A stretch of 64,000 nucleotides of DNA from PALSA-612 sp963791225 (GCA_963791225.1 CAWBRV010000007.1:124001-188000); one strand, 5' to 3'; positions 1-8,448 are shown, numbered from the stretch's first letter. Numbers and translations are program-made. The notes: generated by a model from the letters alone, not told the origin.

Positions 1-306
1 GGCGTAGACGTCCAGGACGATCTCGGCGACACCGCTCTGATAGACGGCGCCCACGATGCCGCGATCATCCATGACCCGTATCTCCCGTTTCCCGAGGTCG
101 CTCGACCTCTGCGTATAGAGCTCGCCGCTGTCGTCGTCGTGGACGAACAGCGAACCGGCCTCCGCGCCGATCTCCTGGCTCGCCGCGGCCACGAGCGCCT
201 CGAGGACAGCATCGAGGGAGTCGAGTGCGGACACGTGCCGTGAGAGCTGGAGCAACATCTCCAGCTGGCGAACCTGCTCGAGCCGTTCCGCACTCGTCTC
301 AAGCAC
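1..306 (-). CDS. GAF-domain signalling protein, N-terminal part (runs off left edge)
   Basis: About 102 codons are visible, starting at a GTG with a strong GGAGGAAA ribosome site 5 nt upstream. A short helical lead (RLEQVRQLEMLLQLSRHV) is followed by the start of a GAF domain: the pattern ALVAAASQEIGAEAGSLFV, then a short loop, then GIVGAVYQSG, is typical of GAF sensor modules. The C-terminal output domain lies outside the window; cyclases, PP2C phosphatases and kinases all use such N-termini, so the output is unknown. The gene overlaps the end of the upstream coiled-coil gene by 8 nt, so the two are probably translationally coupled. Confidence 0.75.
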   Translation of the reverse strand, partial: MLETSAERLEQVRQLEMLLQLSRHVSALDSLDAVLEALVAAASQEIGAEAGSLFVHDDDSGELYTQRSSDLGKREIRVMDDRGIVGAVYQSGVAEIVLDVYA

Positions 307-616
307 GTCTTTCCTCCAACTGCGCCCGCAGCGCCTGAATGGTCTCCTGTAGCTCGCGAAGCTCGTCGCGGCGCAGGCGCTCCGACTCCTGCACAGCCGA
401 CGCATGGGCAGTCTCCCGACTCTCCAACTCGTCGCGGAGGGCAATGATCGTGGCCTTCAGCTGATCGATCTCGGCCGCAGAGTCGGCGAGCGCCCGCTGC
501 ACCCGCTCCGCGCCCTCCTGAGCGTTTCGTTCGAGCGCCTCACGCATCGCAGCCACGGTCTGCTCGAGCTCACGATCCCGTACTTCCGTGTCGAACTCCT
601 CCACCGTTAGGAACAT
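299..616 (-). CDS. small coiled-coil protein coupled to GAF protein
   Basis: A 105-residue protein that is almost entirely a charged alpha-helical coiled coil; heptad-like stretches rich in Glu, Arg, Ala and Leu run from about residue 15 to the end. No catalytic motif or membrane segment is visible. I chose ATG 616; a GTG at 640 in the same frame would add 8 residues. Its stop codon lies inside the first codons of the GAF gene, so the two products are probably made together and may interact. A scaffold or sensor-partner role is inference only. Confidence 0.6.
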   Translation of the reverse strand: MFLTVEEFDTEVRDRELEQTVAAMREALERNAQEGAERVQRALADSAAEIDQLKATIIALRDELESRETAHASAVQESERLRRDELRELQETIQALRAQLEERRA

Positions 617-640
617 AACGCTCTGTAAGCGCAGGTACAC

Positions 641-837
641 GGCCTATAGCATCTTGATCTCGTCGAGCAGCGTCTAACGTCGCGCTCTTGAGAAGTCCGC
701 CCAGGAGATGCCTAGGACGCCCAAGCTGGTCTCGGACAGCGGAATCGGCGTCATCCCGATGGGATGGCGCACGTTCCCCGCAAATCGACTTAACTGAGAG
801 GTTTGCAGGCAACAGTTGTCGCGAACGGAGGAGAACG
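641..837. other. divergent intergenic region
   Basis: A 197-bp gap between the leftward coiled-coil gene and the rightward DUF2252 gene. A TATAGG hexamer near 645-650 faces the leftward gene. The rightward gene has a good ribosome site (GGAGGA, 826-831) and therefore a leader; TTAACT near 790-795 is a possible -10. No RNA gene or repeat seen. Confidence 0.4.
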
Positions 838-2295
838 ATGAGCATCAAGGAGACGGACACAGCGACCGAGCCGAACGCGGCACCCGCGCCGGCTCCGAAG
901 GTCGAGCACTTCACTCCTGCCGAGCGCGCCGCGCGCGGCAAGGCCGCGCGGGCGGAGGTTCCGCGTCGCGTCCACGGCGAGTGGGAGCCGACGCCGCACC
1001 GGCCCGATCCGGTCGTCCTGCTCGAGGAGCAGGCGCAGTCGCGGGTGCCCGAACTCGTCCCGATCCGCTACGGGCGCATGCTCGTCTCGCCGTTCACGTT
1101 CTACCGGGGCGCGGCAGCGCTGATGGCTTCCGACCTCGCGGACGGTCCGCGCACCGGGCTCCATGCACAGCTCTGCGGCGACGCGCACCTCTCCAACTTC
1201 GGCGCGTTCGCGGCACCCGACCGCCGGATGATCTTCGGTGTCAACGACCTGGACGAGACGTTGCCCGGCCCGTTCGAGTGGGACGTGAAGCGCCTCGTCG
1301 CGAGCTTCGCCGTCGCCGGCCGCGACCGTGGGTTCTCGACGAAGGTGCGCGCCGCCGTCAACACCGCAGTCGGCCGCTCCTACCGGGAGGCGATGCACCA
1401 GTTCGCGGCGATGGGCAATCTCGAGCTCTGGTACGCGCGCCTCGACGTCGAGGACGTCTTCGCCCGGTTCCGCTCGCAGGCGAGCGCCGAGCAGCGCAAG
1501 CGGGCCGAGAAGAACCTGGCCCACGCGCGCACGAAGGACAGCATGAAGGCGTTCGGGAAGCTGACCGAGGTCGTCGACGGCGAGCCGCAGATCATCAGCG
1601 ATCCGCCGCTGATCGTCCGGCTCGCCGATCTCGTCGACGCCGAGCAGGCCGAGGCGATGCAAGACTCCCTCGCCGGCATGATCCGGTCCTACCGGCGCAC
1701 GCTCGCGGGTGACCGACGCCGGTTGCTCGAGCGCTACCGGTTCGTCGACGCGGCGCGCAAGGTGGTCGGCGTCGGCAGCGTCGGCACGCGCGCCTGGATC
1801 CTGCTCATGCTCGGCCGCGACGGCCAGGACCCCCTTTTCCTGCAGGCGAAGGAGGCTCAGGCGTCGGTGCTGGAGCCGTACCTCGGCAAGAGCAGCTACT
1901 CGAACCACGGCCAGCGCGTCGTCGAGGGGCAACGGCTGATGCAGGCCGCGAGCGACATCATGCTCGGCTGGATCCACGTCAGCAAAGGGCTCGACGGCCA
2001 GGAGCGGGACTTCTACATCCGCCAGCTCTGGGACGGGAAGGGCTCGGCGCTCGTCGATCTGATGGAACCGAACCTCCTGGAGCGTTACGCGGAGCTGTGC
2101 GGCTGGACGCTCGCGAAGGGGCACGCCCGCTCGGGCGACGCGATCGCGATGGCGAGCTACCTCGGCACGAGCGACGTCTTCGACAAGGCGATGGCCGTGT
2201 TCGCGGAGACGTACGCCGACCAGAACGAGCGCGACTACGACGCGCTCAAACAGGCCGTCGACTCGGGCCGGGTCAAGGCGGAATCGGGTCTGTAG
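838..2295 (+). CDS. DUF2252 family protein
   Basis: A 485-residue protein of the DUF2252 family, which resembles kinase/aminoglycoside-phosphotransferase-like folds and has no settled function. Diagnostic stretches are FYRGAAALMASDLA, LCGDAHLSNFGAF, FGVNDLDETLPGPFEWDVKR and, later, a QAKEAQASVLEPYLG stretch. The GDAHLSNFG and NDLDE motifs look like the catalytic-loop and metal-binding motifs of phosphotransferases. The first 50 residues are Ala/Pro-rich and probably disordered. ATG 838 was chosen because GGAGGA sits 7 nt upstream and the family domain begins shortly after. It stands alone as a transcription unit. Confidence 0.88.
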   Translation: MSIKETDTATEPNAAPAPAPKVEHFTPAERAARGKAARAEVPRRVHGEWEPTPHRPDPVVLLEEQAQSRVPELVPIRYGRMLVSPFTFYRGAAALMASDLADGPRTGLHAQLCGDAHLSNFGAFAAPDRRMIFGVNDLDETLPGPFEWDVKRLVASFAVAGRDRGFSTKVRAAVNTAVGRSYREAMHQFAAMGNLELWYARLDVEDVFARFRSQASAEQRKRAEKNLAHARTKDSMKAFGKLTEVVDGEPQIISDPPLIVRLADLVDAEQAEAMQDSLAGMIRSYRRTLAGDRRRLLERYRFVDAARKVVGVGSVGTRAWILLMLGRDGQDPLFLQAKEAQASVLEPYLGKSSYSNHGQRVVEGQRLMQAASDIMLGWIHVSKGLDGQERDFYIRQLWDGKGSALVDLMEPNLLERYAELCGWTLAKGHARSGDAIAMASYLGTSDVFDKAMAVFAETYADQNERDYDALKQAVDSGRVKAESGL

Positions 2296-2317
2296 CTCTG
2301 TCTGGAACGCGCGAGGA

Positions 2318-2479
2318 TCAGGGCGCTGTCGCGGGGCTCTGATCTTCGGCGTGATACGCGGCGAGGAGCTGCTTCTCCCGCTCCATCTTCGGGAACTTGA
2401 AGTAGACGAGCACGGCACCGAGCAGGACGGCGATGATCCGCCGCCGACGGGGTGCCGCCGACGAATAGACGGCATTCAC
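2318..2479 (-). pseudogene. possible remnant of an MFS transporter C-terminus
   Basis: A 53-codon leftward frame (GTG start, in-frame TAA just upstream) reads as basic residues, one hydrophobic helix (IIAVLLGAVLVYFKFP) and then KQLLAAYHAEDQSPATAP. A last transmembrane helix followed by a short polar tail with AxYHAED resembles the C-terminal end of DHA2-type major facilitator transporters. There is no ribosome site and no upstream transporter sequence; the ClC gene follows immediately downstream. I read it as a decayed 3' end, but a tiny membrane protein is possible. Confidence 0.3.
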
Positions 2480-2538
2480 GCCCGGAAAGGAGCGTTAAGG
2501 CATGGTCTCGCGCCTCTTCTTGCGCGCCGCAGCCGGGC

Positions 2539-3882
2539 CTATGACTGGGCTGCGGAGCCGGGTGCACGAGGGAGCCGGGCTGAGATGACGTAGGAGACGA
2601 CGACGGCGACGATCACGAGTGGCATCAGGGTCAGTCCGTCGGCCTGGAGGAACACACTCACGATGAGAACGGACGTGAGCGGCAGTCCCAGCATTGCGAC
2701 CATCGTCGCGCCGATACCCATTGCGGCACCCGCGATCATCGGCAGGCCGGGAAGGTGGGAAAGCGCGATGCCGCCGGCAGCGCCGATGAACATGCTCGGG
2801 AAGATGGGGCCGCCTCGGAAGCTGCTCAGCGAGAGGCTGTAGGCGAGGCCCTTGCAGAGGACAACCATCAGGAGCGCGCCCACGGTCCAGCCGGCGGCGC
2901 CTTCGATCAGGGCCGGGAGCTGATCCTGCCCCGAGAAGAGCACCTCGGCCGAGCTTCTCCCAGTCACCTCGACGAAGATCAGCACGACAACACCGATCGC
3001 GACGCCGACGACGGGTGTCAGCAGCACCATTCGGCGTTCGACGACCGGCTGGAGCAGCAGCGCCAGCCGCTTGATGCCGGCGCCGAGGATCGCTGCGATG
3101 ACGCCGATCACGATCGCCCACAGAAACTCGGCCACACGGGGGCTGCCGGCCGGAGGGATGTCCGGGACCGCGAGCGAGAAGGTGCCGAAGCCGGTCCAGT
3201 TGTCGAGCCCGATGAAGATCAGCGAGCCGACACCGGCAGCGAGCAACCCGGGCGCGAGCACCACTCCGAGCATCGGGCCGCCGATCCCGGCCACCTCCAT
3301 CATCAGGAACGCGGCCGGAAGAGGCGAGCCGAGGAGCGTGCTGATCGCGGCGAAGCTCCCGGCGGCACCGATCACGACACTGGCCATCTCAGGCGCGTCG
3401 CGCTTGACCAGGTGGATGGCGAGGACTCCGAGGCCGCTGCCGATCGCGATCAGAGGCGCCTCCGGGCCGAGGACGACCCCGAGGCTCAGCGTGGCGAACG
3501 AGGCGATGACGATCCCCGGGAGCTCGATCGTCGGCACGGGTCCGGATGACTTGAACCCCTCCGCCGGCTTGTGCCCGGCCGTTCCCGGCAGGTGCCGGAT
3601 TGTGAGCGCCACCAGCAGGCCGCTCAGCGCAAGAAGCGGAACCGGCCACCAGACAGGCTGGCTTTCGAAGCCGAGGTCGCCGGGCAGGGTGCCGAACAGA
3701 TAGTGCTGTAGCTTGGTGAAACCCTCGAGAAAGAAGTACGCGGCCGCCGCCACCGGCACACCGATGATCGCGCCGAACAGGAGCAGCACAACGTACGAGC
3801 GGCTCCGGAGAAGCTCGGCGGGACTCGGCGTAGCCCCTGTCGACGGCGCCGTATGCGCGTCCGGCTGACCCTTTTCTTCCAC
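2539..3882 (-). CDS. ClC-family chloride channel/transporter
   Basis: A 447-residue integral membrane protein with about ten to twelve hydrophobic helices. The anion-path signatures are recognisable: SSGPVP in place of GSGIP, GPEAPL in place of GREGP (the gating Glu is kept), and GGPIFPSMF in place of GGIFAP. At the position of the internal proton glutamate of H+/Cl- exchangers the sequence reads MMEVAG, with Val where antiporters have Glu, which resembles channels. There are no C-terminal CBS domains. GTG start at 3882. Substrate could be chloride or another small anion; channel behaviour is inference from one residue. Confidence 0.9.
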   Translation of the reverse strand: MEEKGQPDAHTAPSTGATPSPAELLRSRSYVVLLLFGAIIGVPVAAAAYFFLEGFTKLQHYLFGTLPGDLGFESQPVWWPVPLLALSGLLVALTIRHLPGTAGHKPAEGFKSSGPVPTIELPGIVIASFATLSLGVVLGPEAPLIAIGSGLGVLAIHLVKRDAPEMASVVIGAAGSFAAISTLLGSPLPAAFLMMEVAGIGGPMLGVVLAPGLLAAGVGSLIFIGLDNWTGFGTFSLAVPDIPPAGSPRVAEFLWAIVIGVIAAILGAGIKRLALLLQPVVERRMVLLTPVVGVAIGVVVLIFVEVTGRSSAEVLFSGQDQLPALIEGAAGWTVGALLMVVLCKGLAYSLSLSSFRGGPIFPSMFIGAAGGIALSHLPGLPMIAGAAMGIGATMVAMLGLPLTSVLIVSVFLQADGLTLMPLVIVAVVVSYVISARLPRAPGSAAQS

Positions 3883-4109
3883 GCTATTCTCGCTTCCGGC
3901 AGTGGTCAGAATCGTCGAGGCGGCGACGGGATCAGATCCCGAAGACGCATGAGCGTACCTCCACCACGACGCAAACCACCACGACCCAGCCTCCCACGGC
4001 GACTCGTTCAGGGCTTCACCCCGAGCGGGTGATGCTCAGAAAGCGGGGCGGTCCTGTACCCTCGCGTTCTGGTCAGAGGGGGAGGCGAAGTCATGAGAGG
4101 AGTGGTGGC
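3883..4109. other. divergent intergenic region
   Basis: A 227-bp gap between the leftward ClC gene and the rightward aquaporin gene; it presumably holds both promoters. I see no repeat, operator-like palindrome or short gene in it. The two membrane-transport genes placed back to back could be co-regulated, but nothing in the sequence shows it. Confidence 0.4.
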
Positions 4110-4928
4110 GTGAGCGAAGACCTCAAACGAGCCGAGGCCGGTGTCCTCGGGTGGATCGACCGGGACATCACGGGGCCGATGGCGGACTTCCAGGACCCCA
4201 AGCAGGAGTGGCGTCGCCTGTTCTCGGAGTTGTACGGCACGTTCTTCCTCGTGCTGGTCGCTGCGGGCGGCGGGATGATGGGCCAGGCTTTCCCGGGCAC
4301 GATCAGCCGGACGGCAGCCGTCGTTGCGCCGGGGCTGATGGTGATGGGGATCATCATGTTCATGGGCAAGGTGTCGGGCGCGCACCTGAACCCGGCGGTC
4401 AGCTTTGCCTTCTGGCTGCGCGGTGACTTCCCGGGGCGGCGGGTGCCGGGTTACGTCGTCGTGCAGTTGATCGGCGCGAGCCTCGCCGCCCTGTTCCTCC
4501 ACGAAGTGATCAAGGTCTCGGCCAAGTACGGGTCGAACTACCCCGCCCATGGCTATTCGGGCTGGCAGGCGGTCCTGATGGAGGGGGTGCTCACGCTCGG
4601 GCTCGTCAGCGTGATCCTGGGCACGGCCTCGGGTGCGCAGAACATCGGGATCTTCGGGGCGATCGGCGTCGGCGCCTATATCGCGCTCGCCGGTCTCTGG
4701 GGCAGCCCGATCTCGGGCACGTCGATGAATCCGGCCCGCACCTTCGGCCCGGACCTCGTCGGTCGCACCTGGACTGACTACTGGGTCTACGTCGTCGGCC
4801 CGCTTGCGGGTGCTGCCATCGCGGTCAGCTTTGCGTACGTCCTGCGCGGTGCCGGCGGGGGCAAGTCCGGGTCCGCTGCAGCCCAGGGTGACCTCGAAAC
4901 GGAGGTTGCGAAGCCCGACAAGGCTTGA
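4110..4928 (+). CDS. aquaporin / MIP-family channel
   Basis: A 272-residue channel with the six-helix MIP fold and both pore half-helices: SGAHLNPAVSFAF in the first half and SGTSMNPARTFGPDL in the second. The short pore loops suggest a water channel more than a glycerol facilitator, though that is not certain. The first 40 residues are polar and cytoplasmic. GTG 4110 was chosen because AGAGGAG lies at a normal distance upstream and gives a plausible N-terminus (MSEDLKRAEAG). A strong hairpin follows the stop codon. It lies divergent to the ClC channel, suggesting a local osmotic/ion-balance theme. Confidence 0.93.
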   Translation: MSEDLKRAEAGVLGWIDRDITGPMADFQDPKQEWRRLFSELYGTFFLVLVAAGGGMMGQAFPGTISRTAAVVAPGLMVMGIIMFMGKVSGAHLNPAVSFAFWLRGDFPGRRVPGYVVVQLIGASLAALFLHEVIKVSAKYGSNYPAHGYSGWQAVLMEGVLTLGLVSVILGTASGAQNIGIFGAIGVGAYIALAGLWGSPISGTSMNPARTFGPDLVGRTWTDYWVYVVGPLAGAAIAVSFAYVLRGAGGGKSGSAAAQGDLETEVAKPDKA

Positions 4929-4938
4929 ACGGAAGCGC

Positions 4939-4965
4939 GGGGGGCCTACGGCCCGTAGGCCCCCC
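4939..4965 (+). terminator. strong GC hairpin after aquaporin gene
   Basis: A perfect 12-bp stem (GGGGGGCCTACG pairing with CGTAGGCCCCCC) with a 3-nt loop, starting 10 nt after the aquaporin stop. There is no T-tract, as is common for actinobacterial intrinsic terminators. It also precedes the kinase gene by about 45 bp. Confidence 0.6.
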
Positions 4966-5011
4966 CGACGCGCTCCTCCGCGGAGCACCCGCAGGAAACG
5001 GGCAAGCTTTC

Positions 5012-6490
5012 GTGACCGTGGTCGGCGAGTTGCTCGCAGGGCGATACGAGCTCGAGGAGCTGAGTGGCTCGGGCGGCATGTCGCGCGTCTACCGGGCGCG
5101 CGACCGCCAGCTCGGCCGGCTCGTCGCGATCAAGATCCTGCACGAGCGCTTCTCGGACGACCCCGAGTACGTCGAGCGCTTCCGTCGCGAGGCGCGCGCG
5201 GCGGCCCGGCTCAGCCACCCGAACATCGTCACCGTCATCGACCGCGGCGAGGCCGACGGGAGCCAGTACATCGTCTTCGAGCACGTCGAGGGCGAAGACC
5301 TGAAGCAGCTCGTCGCCCGGACCGGGCCGCTGCCGGCGCGGCGCGTGCTCGACCTCGGGATCGACGTCGCCCGGGCGCTCGCCTTCGCGCACGCGCACGG
5401 CGTCGTCCACCGGGACGTCAAGCCCCAGAACGTGCTCGTGCGCGACGACGGCGCCAAGGTGACCGACTTCGGGATCGCCCGCGCCGACGACCTCGCGTTC
5501 GACGGCGAGACCACGGCCACGGGAACGGTGCTCGGGACGGGCGACTACATCTCGCCTGAGCAGGCGCACGGCGAGCGCGCGACCGAGCGGAGCGACGTCT
5601 ACTCCCTCGGCGTGCTCCTCTACGAGCTGCTCACGGGTTGCGTGCCCTACCCGGCCGACAGCGCCGTCGCTGCCGCGACGCGTCAGGTGACCGATCCCGT
5701 CCCCGACGTGCTAGCGGCTCGCCCCGACGCCCCCGTGCGACTCGCGGCGGGGGTCGAGCGCGCGATGGCGAAGGACCCCGCCGACCGGTTCGCCTCGATG
5801 GGCGCGTTCCTGGCGGAGCTCGTCGCCTGTCGCAACGAACTGCCCGCGCCCGACACCGCGCAGACGATGATCCTCACGCACGCGCCGTCGCCGGCGGAGC
5901 ATGTGCCTGGGAGGCGCCGTCCTCGAACGCTGGTCGTGGTCCTGGCGACTCTGCTGCTCCTCGCGGCAATCGGTGCAGGTGCCTACTACGCCGTCGGGCG
6001 CGGCCATGGCGGCGGCGCCGCGGCCACGCCGCCCACAGCTGGGCGCGCCGTACCGCTGCACGGGTACTCGACGTACGACCCGCCGCCGGGCGACGGGCAG
6101 GAGCGCAACGACCTGGTCGGGCTGTCGACCGACGGCGCGACGGCCACGTCCTGGCAGACGGAGCACTACACGACGGCCGAGTTCGGCAACCTGAAGAAGG
6201 GGGTCGGACTCGTCCTGTTCACCGGTCCGACGCCTGCCCGCCTCGGGTCGCTGACGATCCAGACGCCGACGCCCGGGTTCACGGCCGTGATCGAGGCGGC
6301 GCCGCTCGACGGGTCGTTCGCGATCGTCTCGTCCCCGCAGACCGTCGGCGACCGGACGACGTTCACGCTGCACGCGTCGGGTCCGCGCCGTCTCTACATG
6401 ATCTGGATCACGAAGCTGACCCGGTTCGACACCGGCGATCCGTCGAAGCCGTTCGGCGCCCGGATCAGCGAGGTCGTCGGCTCCTCCTGA
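5012..6490 (+). CDS. PknB-like receptor Ser/Thr protein kinase
   Basis: A 492-residue membrane kinase. Residues 10-270 are a Hanks-type kinase: glycine loop GSGGMSRVY, catalytic Lys41 in AIKIL, HRDVKPQN with Asp135, DFG at 152-154 and a GTGDYISPEQA activation segment. One transmembrane helix lies at about 306-327 in a positive-inside orientation. The outer domain (about 345-492) lacks PASTA repeats; it contains DGQERNDLVGLSTDG and ATSWQTEHY, resembling the galactose-binding/discoidin-like domain attached to actinobacterial kinases and MviN-type proteins. It is expected to sense an external, perhaps cell-wall, ligand. GTG 5012 start; another GTG lies two codons downstream. Confidence 0.93.
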   Translation: MTVVGELLAGRYELEELSGSGGMSRVYRARDRQLGRLVAIKILHERFSDDPEYVERFRREARAAARLSHPNIVTVIDRGEADGSQYIVFEHVEGEDLKQLVARTGPLPARRVLDLGIDVARALAFAHAHGVVHRDVKPQNVLVRDDGAKVTDFGIARADDLAFDGETTATGTVLGTGDYISPEQAHGERATERSDVYSLGVLLYELLTGCVPYPADSAVAAATRQVTDPVPDVLAARPDAPVRLAAGVERAMAKDPADRFASMGAFLAELVACRNELPAPDTAQTMILTHAPSPAEHVPGRRRPRTLVVVLATLLLLAAIGAGAYYAVGRGHGGGAAATPPTAGRAVPLHGYSTYDPPPGDGQERNDLVGLSTDGATATSWQTEHYTTAEFGNLKKGVGLVLFTGPTPARLGSLTIQTPTPGFTAVIEAAPLDGSFAIVSSPQTVGDRTTFTLHASGPRRLYMIWITKLTRFDTGDPSKPFGARISEVVGSS

Positions 6491-6495
6491 CCAGA

Positions 6496-6501
6496 TAAGC
6501 T
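6496..6501 (+). promoter_or_regulatory. possible -10 hexamer for the hydrolase gene
   Basis: TAAGCT with 15 nt to the GTG at 6517, giving a predicted leader of only about 8 nt, just after the kinase stop codon. Confidence 0.35.
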
Positions 6502-6516
6502 CGGCGTCGCCGACGC

Positions 6517-7365
6517 GTGGATGCGCTGACGACAGCCGACGGGCGCCGACTGGCCTACCGACTCGTCGGGTCTGGGCCGACGCTCGTCTGCCACCCCGGC
6601 GGCCCGGGCTTCTCCTCGCGGTACTTCGGCGACTTCGCCGGTCTCGGCGAGCGCTTCACGCTCGTGCTGCTGAACCCGCGCGGCACCGAGGGCTCCGAGC
6701 GGCCCGACGACCCTCGCGCGTACACGACCGAGGACTACGTCGCCGACCTGGACGAGCTCCGCGCGCACCTCGGGCTCGAGCGCATGCTCCTTCTCGGCCA
6801 CTCGCACGGCGGCGTCGTCGCGCAGGCGTACGCTGCCCGCCACCCCGACCGGGTCGAACGCCTCATCTTCGCGAGCACGCTCGCCCGCTTCCAGTCCGAG
6901 CAGGAGGCCGCCATGGAGGCGGCGATGCAGGCCCGGGCCGGCGAGCCCTGGTACGAGGACGCGATGGAGGCCCTTCGCGCCGAGCAGGCCGGCGACTGGG
7001 GATCCGACGAGGAACTCGGCGCGATCGCGCTCCGCGAAATGCCGTTCTACTTCGCCCGCTTCGGCGAGGTCGAGCGGCGCTACCTTGAGCTGCTCGAGGG
7101 CGAGGTCCCCTGCGGCGACGCGCTCAAGCTGTTCAACAACGAGATCGTCGCGACGTTCGACCTGCGCCCGGAGCTGCCCCGGATCACGGCGCCGACGCTC
7201 GTGATCACCGGCGAGGACGACTTCATCACGGGGCCGGTCTGCGCCCGTGAGCTCGCCGAGGGCATCGCCGACGCGCAACTCGTGCTGCTCGGGCAATGCG
7301 GGCACTTCATCTTCGTCGAGCAGCCCGGTCAGTTCGCCGCCGCCGTCGGCGACTTCCTCGCCTGA
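6517..7365 (+). CDS. alpha/beta hydrolase, proline iminopeptidase-like
   Basis: A 282-residue cytoplasmic alpha/beta hydrolase. The oxyanion/HGGPG-type element appears as CHPGGPGFSS, the nucleophile elbow is GHSHGGV, the acid is in TGEDDFI and the catalytic His is in CGHFIF. The N-terminal ADGRRLAYRLVGSG pattern and the NPRGTEGSERPDD stretch fit the proline iminopeptidase/haloperoxidase group, so an exopeptidase or ester hydrolase is likely; the substrate cannot be told. No signal peptide. The gene follows the kinase after 26 bp and may be co-transcribed with it. Confidence 0.88.
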   Translation: MDALTTADGRRLAYRLVGSGPTLVCHPGGPGFSSRYFGDFAGLGERFTLVLLNPRGTEGSERPDDPRAYTTEDYVADLDELRAHLGLERMLLLGHSHGGVVAQAYAARHPDRVERLIFASTLARFQSEQEAAMEAAMQARAGEPWYEDAMEALRAEQAGDWGSDEELGAIALREMPFYFARFGEVERRYLELLEGEVPCGDALKLFNNEIVATFDLRPELPRITAPTLVITGEDDFITGPVCARELAEGIADAQLVLLGQCGHFIFVEQPGQFAAAVGDFLA

Positions 7366-7458
7366 TCGCCTGCAAATCGGTACAGAATTGGCACTGACAC
7401 GGCACCACTCGGCCGGTATCGTCTTCGGCGAGGGCGGAGGGACGACGCCCCGCCCATT

Positions 7459-7485
7459 GGGTGGGGGCCGAAACGGCCTCGACCC
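7459..7485 (+). repeat. nested hairpin upstream of pdxS promoter
   Basis: GGGT (7459-7462) pairs with ACCC (7482-7485) and, inside it, GGCCG pairs with CGGCC around an AAA loop. It lies between the hydrolase stop and the pdxS promoter, so it may terminate the hydrolase transcript. A second weak inverted repeat (TGGACC/GGTCCA, 7488-7509) follows. Confidence 0.4.
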
Positions 7486-7550
7486 ACTGGACCATGCCCT
7501 ACCGGTCCACTGCGGGGGGATTGGCCCCGGCCCGGACCGGGCTCGCGCCG

Positions 7551-7556
7551 TACAAT
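7551..7556 (+). promoter_or_regulatory. -10 box of leaderless pdxS
   Basis: TACAAT followed by a 7-nt spacer and then the ATG of pdxS; no ribosome site is present, so transcription probably starts at or next to the ATG. Confidence 0.7.
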
Positions 7557-7563
7557 CCCACTG

Positions 7564-8448
7564 ATGACCGACGTCGCCACGCTCAGGGTCAAGACCGGTC
7601 TCGCCGAGATGCTGAAGGGCGGCGTGATCATGGACGTCACGAACGCCGAGCAGGCGAAGATCGCCGAGGACGCCGGCGCCGTGTCCGTGATGGCGCTCGA
7701 ACGCGTGCCGGCCGACATCCGCGTCGAGGGCGGCGTCGCGCGCATGGCCGACCCGCAGCGGATCAAGGAGATCCAGGAGACGGTCACGATCCCGGTGATG
7801 GCCAAGTGCCGGATCGGGCACTTCGTCGAGGCGCAGATCCTCGAGGCCCTCGAGGTCGACTACATCGACGAGTCGGAGGTGCTGACGCCGGCCGACATCG
7901 ACCACCACGTCGACAAGTGGCAGTTCAAGGTGCCGTTCGTCTGCGGCGCGACCAACCTCGGCGAGGCGCTCCGCCGGATCGCCGAGGGCGCGGCCATGAT
8001 CCGGACGAAGGGCGAGGCGGGCACGGGGGACATCGTCAACGCGGTCACGCACATGCGGGCCGTGTTCGGCGGCATCCGCAGGCTGCAGTCGCTTCGCCAC
8101 GAGGAGCTGTACGCGGAGGCCAAGGAGCTGCGCGCGCCGTACGAGCTCGTCCGCTGGGTGGCCGAGAACGGGCGGTTGCCGGTCGTCACCTTCACCGCCG
8201 GTGGAATCGCGACTCCGGCCGACGCCGCTCTCTGCATGCAGCTCGGCGCGGACGGCGTGTTCGTCGGCTCGGGCATCTTCAAGTCCGGCGACCCGGACCT
8301 GCGGGCGAAGGCGATCGTCGAGGCGACGACGCACTATCAGGACGCCGATGTTCTCGCGCGCGTCTCCGCCGGCCTCGGCGAGCCGATGGTCGGAATCTCG
8401 GCCTCGACGCTCCGACCGGAAGAGCTGCTCGAGACCCGCGGCTGGTAA
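7564..8448 (+). CDS. pdxS: pyridoxal 5'-phosphate synthase subunit PdxS
   Basis: A 294-residue (beta/alpha)8 synthase that builds pyridoxal 5'-phosphate from ribose 5-phosphate, glyceraldehyde 3-phosphate and ammonia supplied by PdxT. Family landmarks are GGVIMDVTNAEQA, the first catalytic Lys in VMAKCRIGH and the second in IRTKGEAGTG, and the phosphate loop around GGIATPADAA and GVFVGSGIF. Length is standard. pdxT follows after 43 bp, and although it has its own leaderless promoter the two products form one 12+12 complex. This DXP-independent B6 route is usual in actinobacteria. Confidence 0.98.
   Translation: MTDVATLRVKTGLAEMLKGGVIMDVTNAEQAKIAEDAGAVSVMALERVPADIRVEGGVARMADPQRIKEIQETVTIPVMAKCRIGHFVEAQILEALEVDYIDESEVLTPADIDHHVDKWQFKVPFVCGATNLGEALRRIAEGAAMIRTKGEAGTGDIVNAVTHMRAVFGGIRRLQSLRHEELYAEAKELRAPYELVRWVAENGRLPVVTFTAGGIATPADAALCMQLGADGVFVGSGIFKSGDPDLRAKAIVEATTHYQDADVLARVSAGLGEPMVGISASTLRPEELLETRGW

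Noticed and set aside
790..2475. Very long leftward open frame antisense to the DUF2252 gene
   Set aside because: Low-complexity Arg/Leu/Asp composition typical of antisense frames in GC-rich DNA; the plus strand encodes a clear family.
7366..7563. Riboswitch upstream of pdxS
   Set aside because: The hairpins lie upstream of the apparent leaderless promoter and would not be in the pdxS mRNA; no known aptamer is recognisable.
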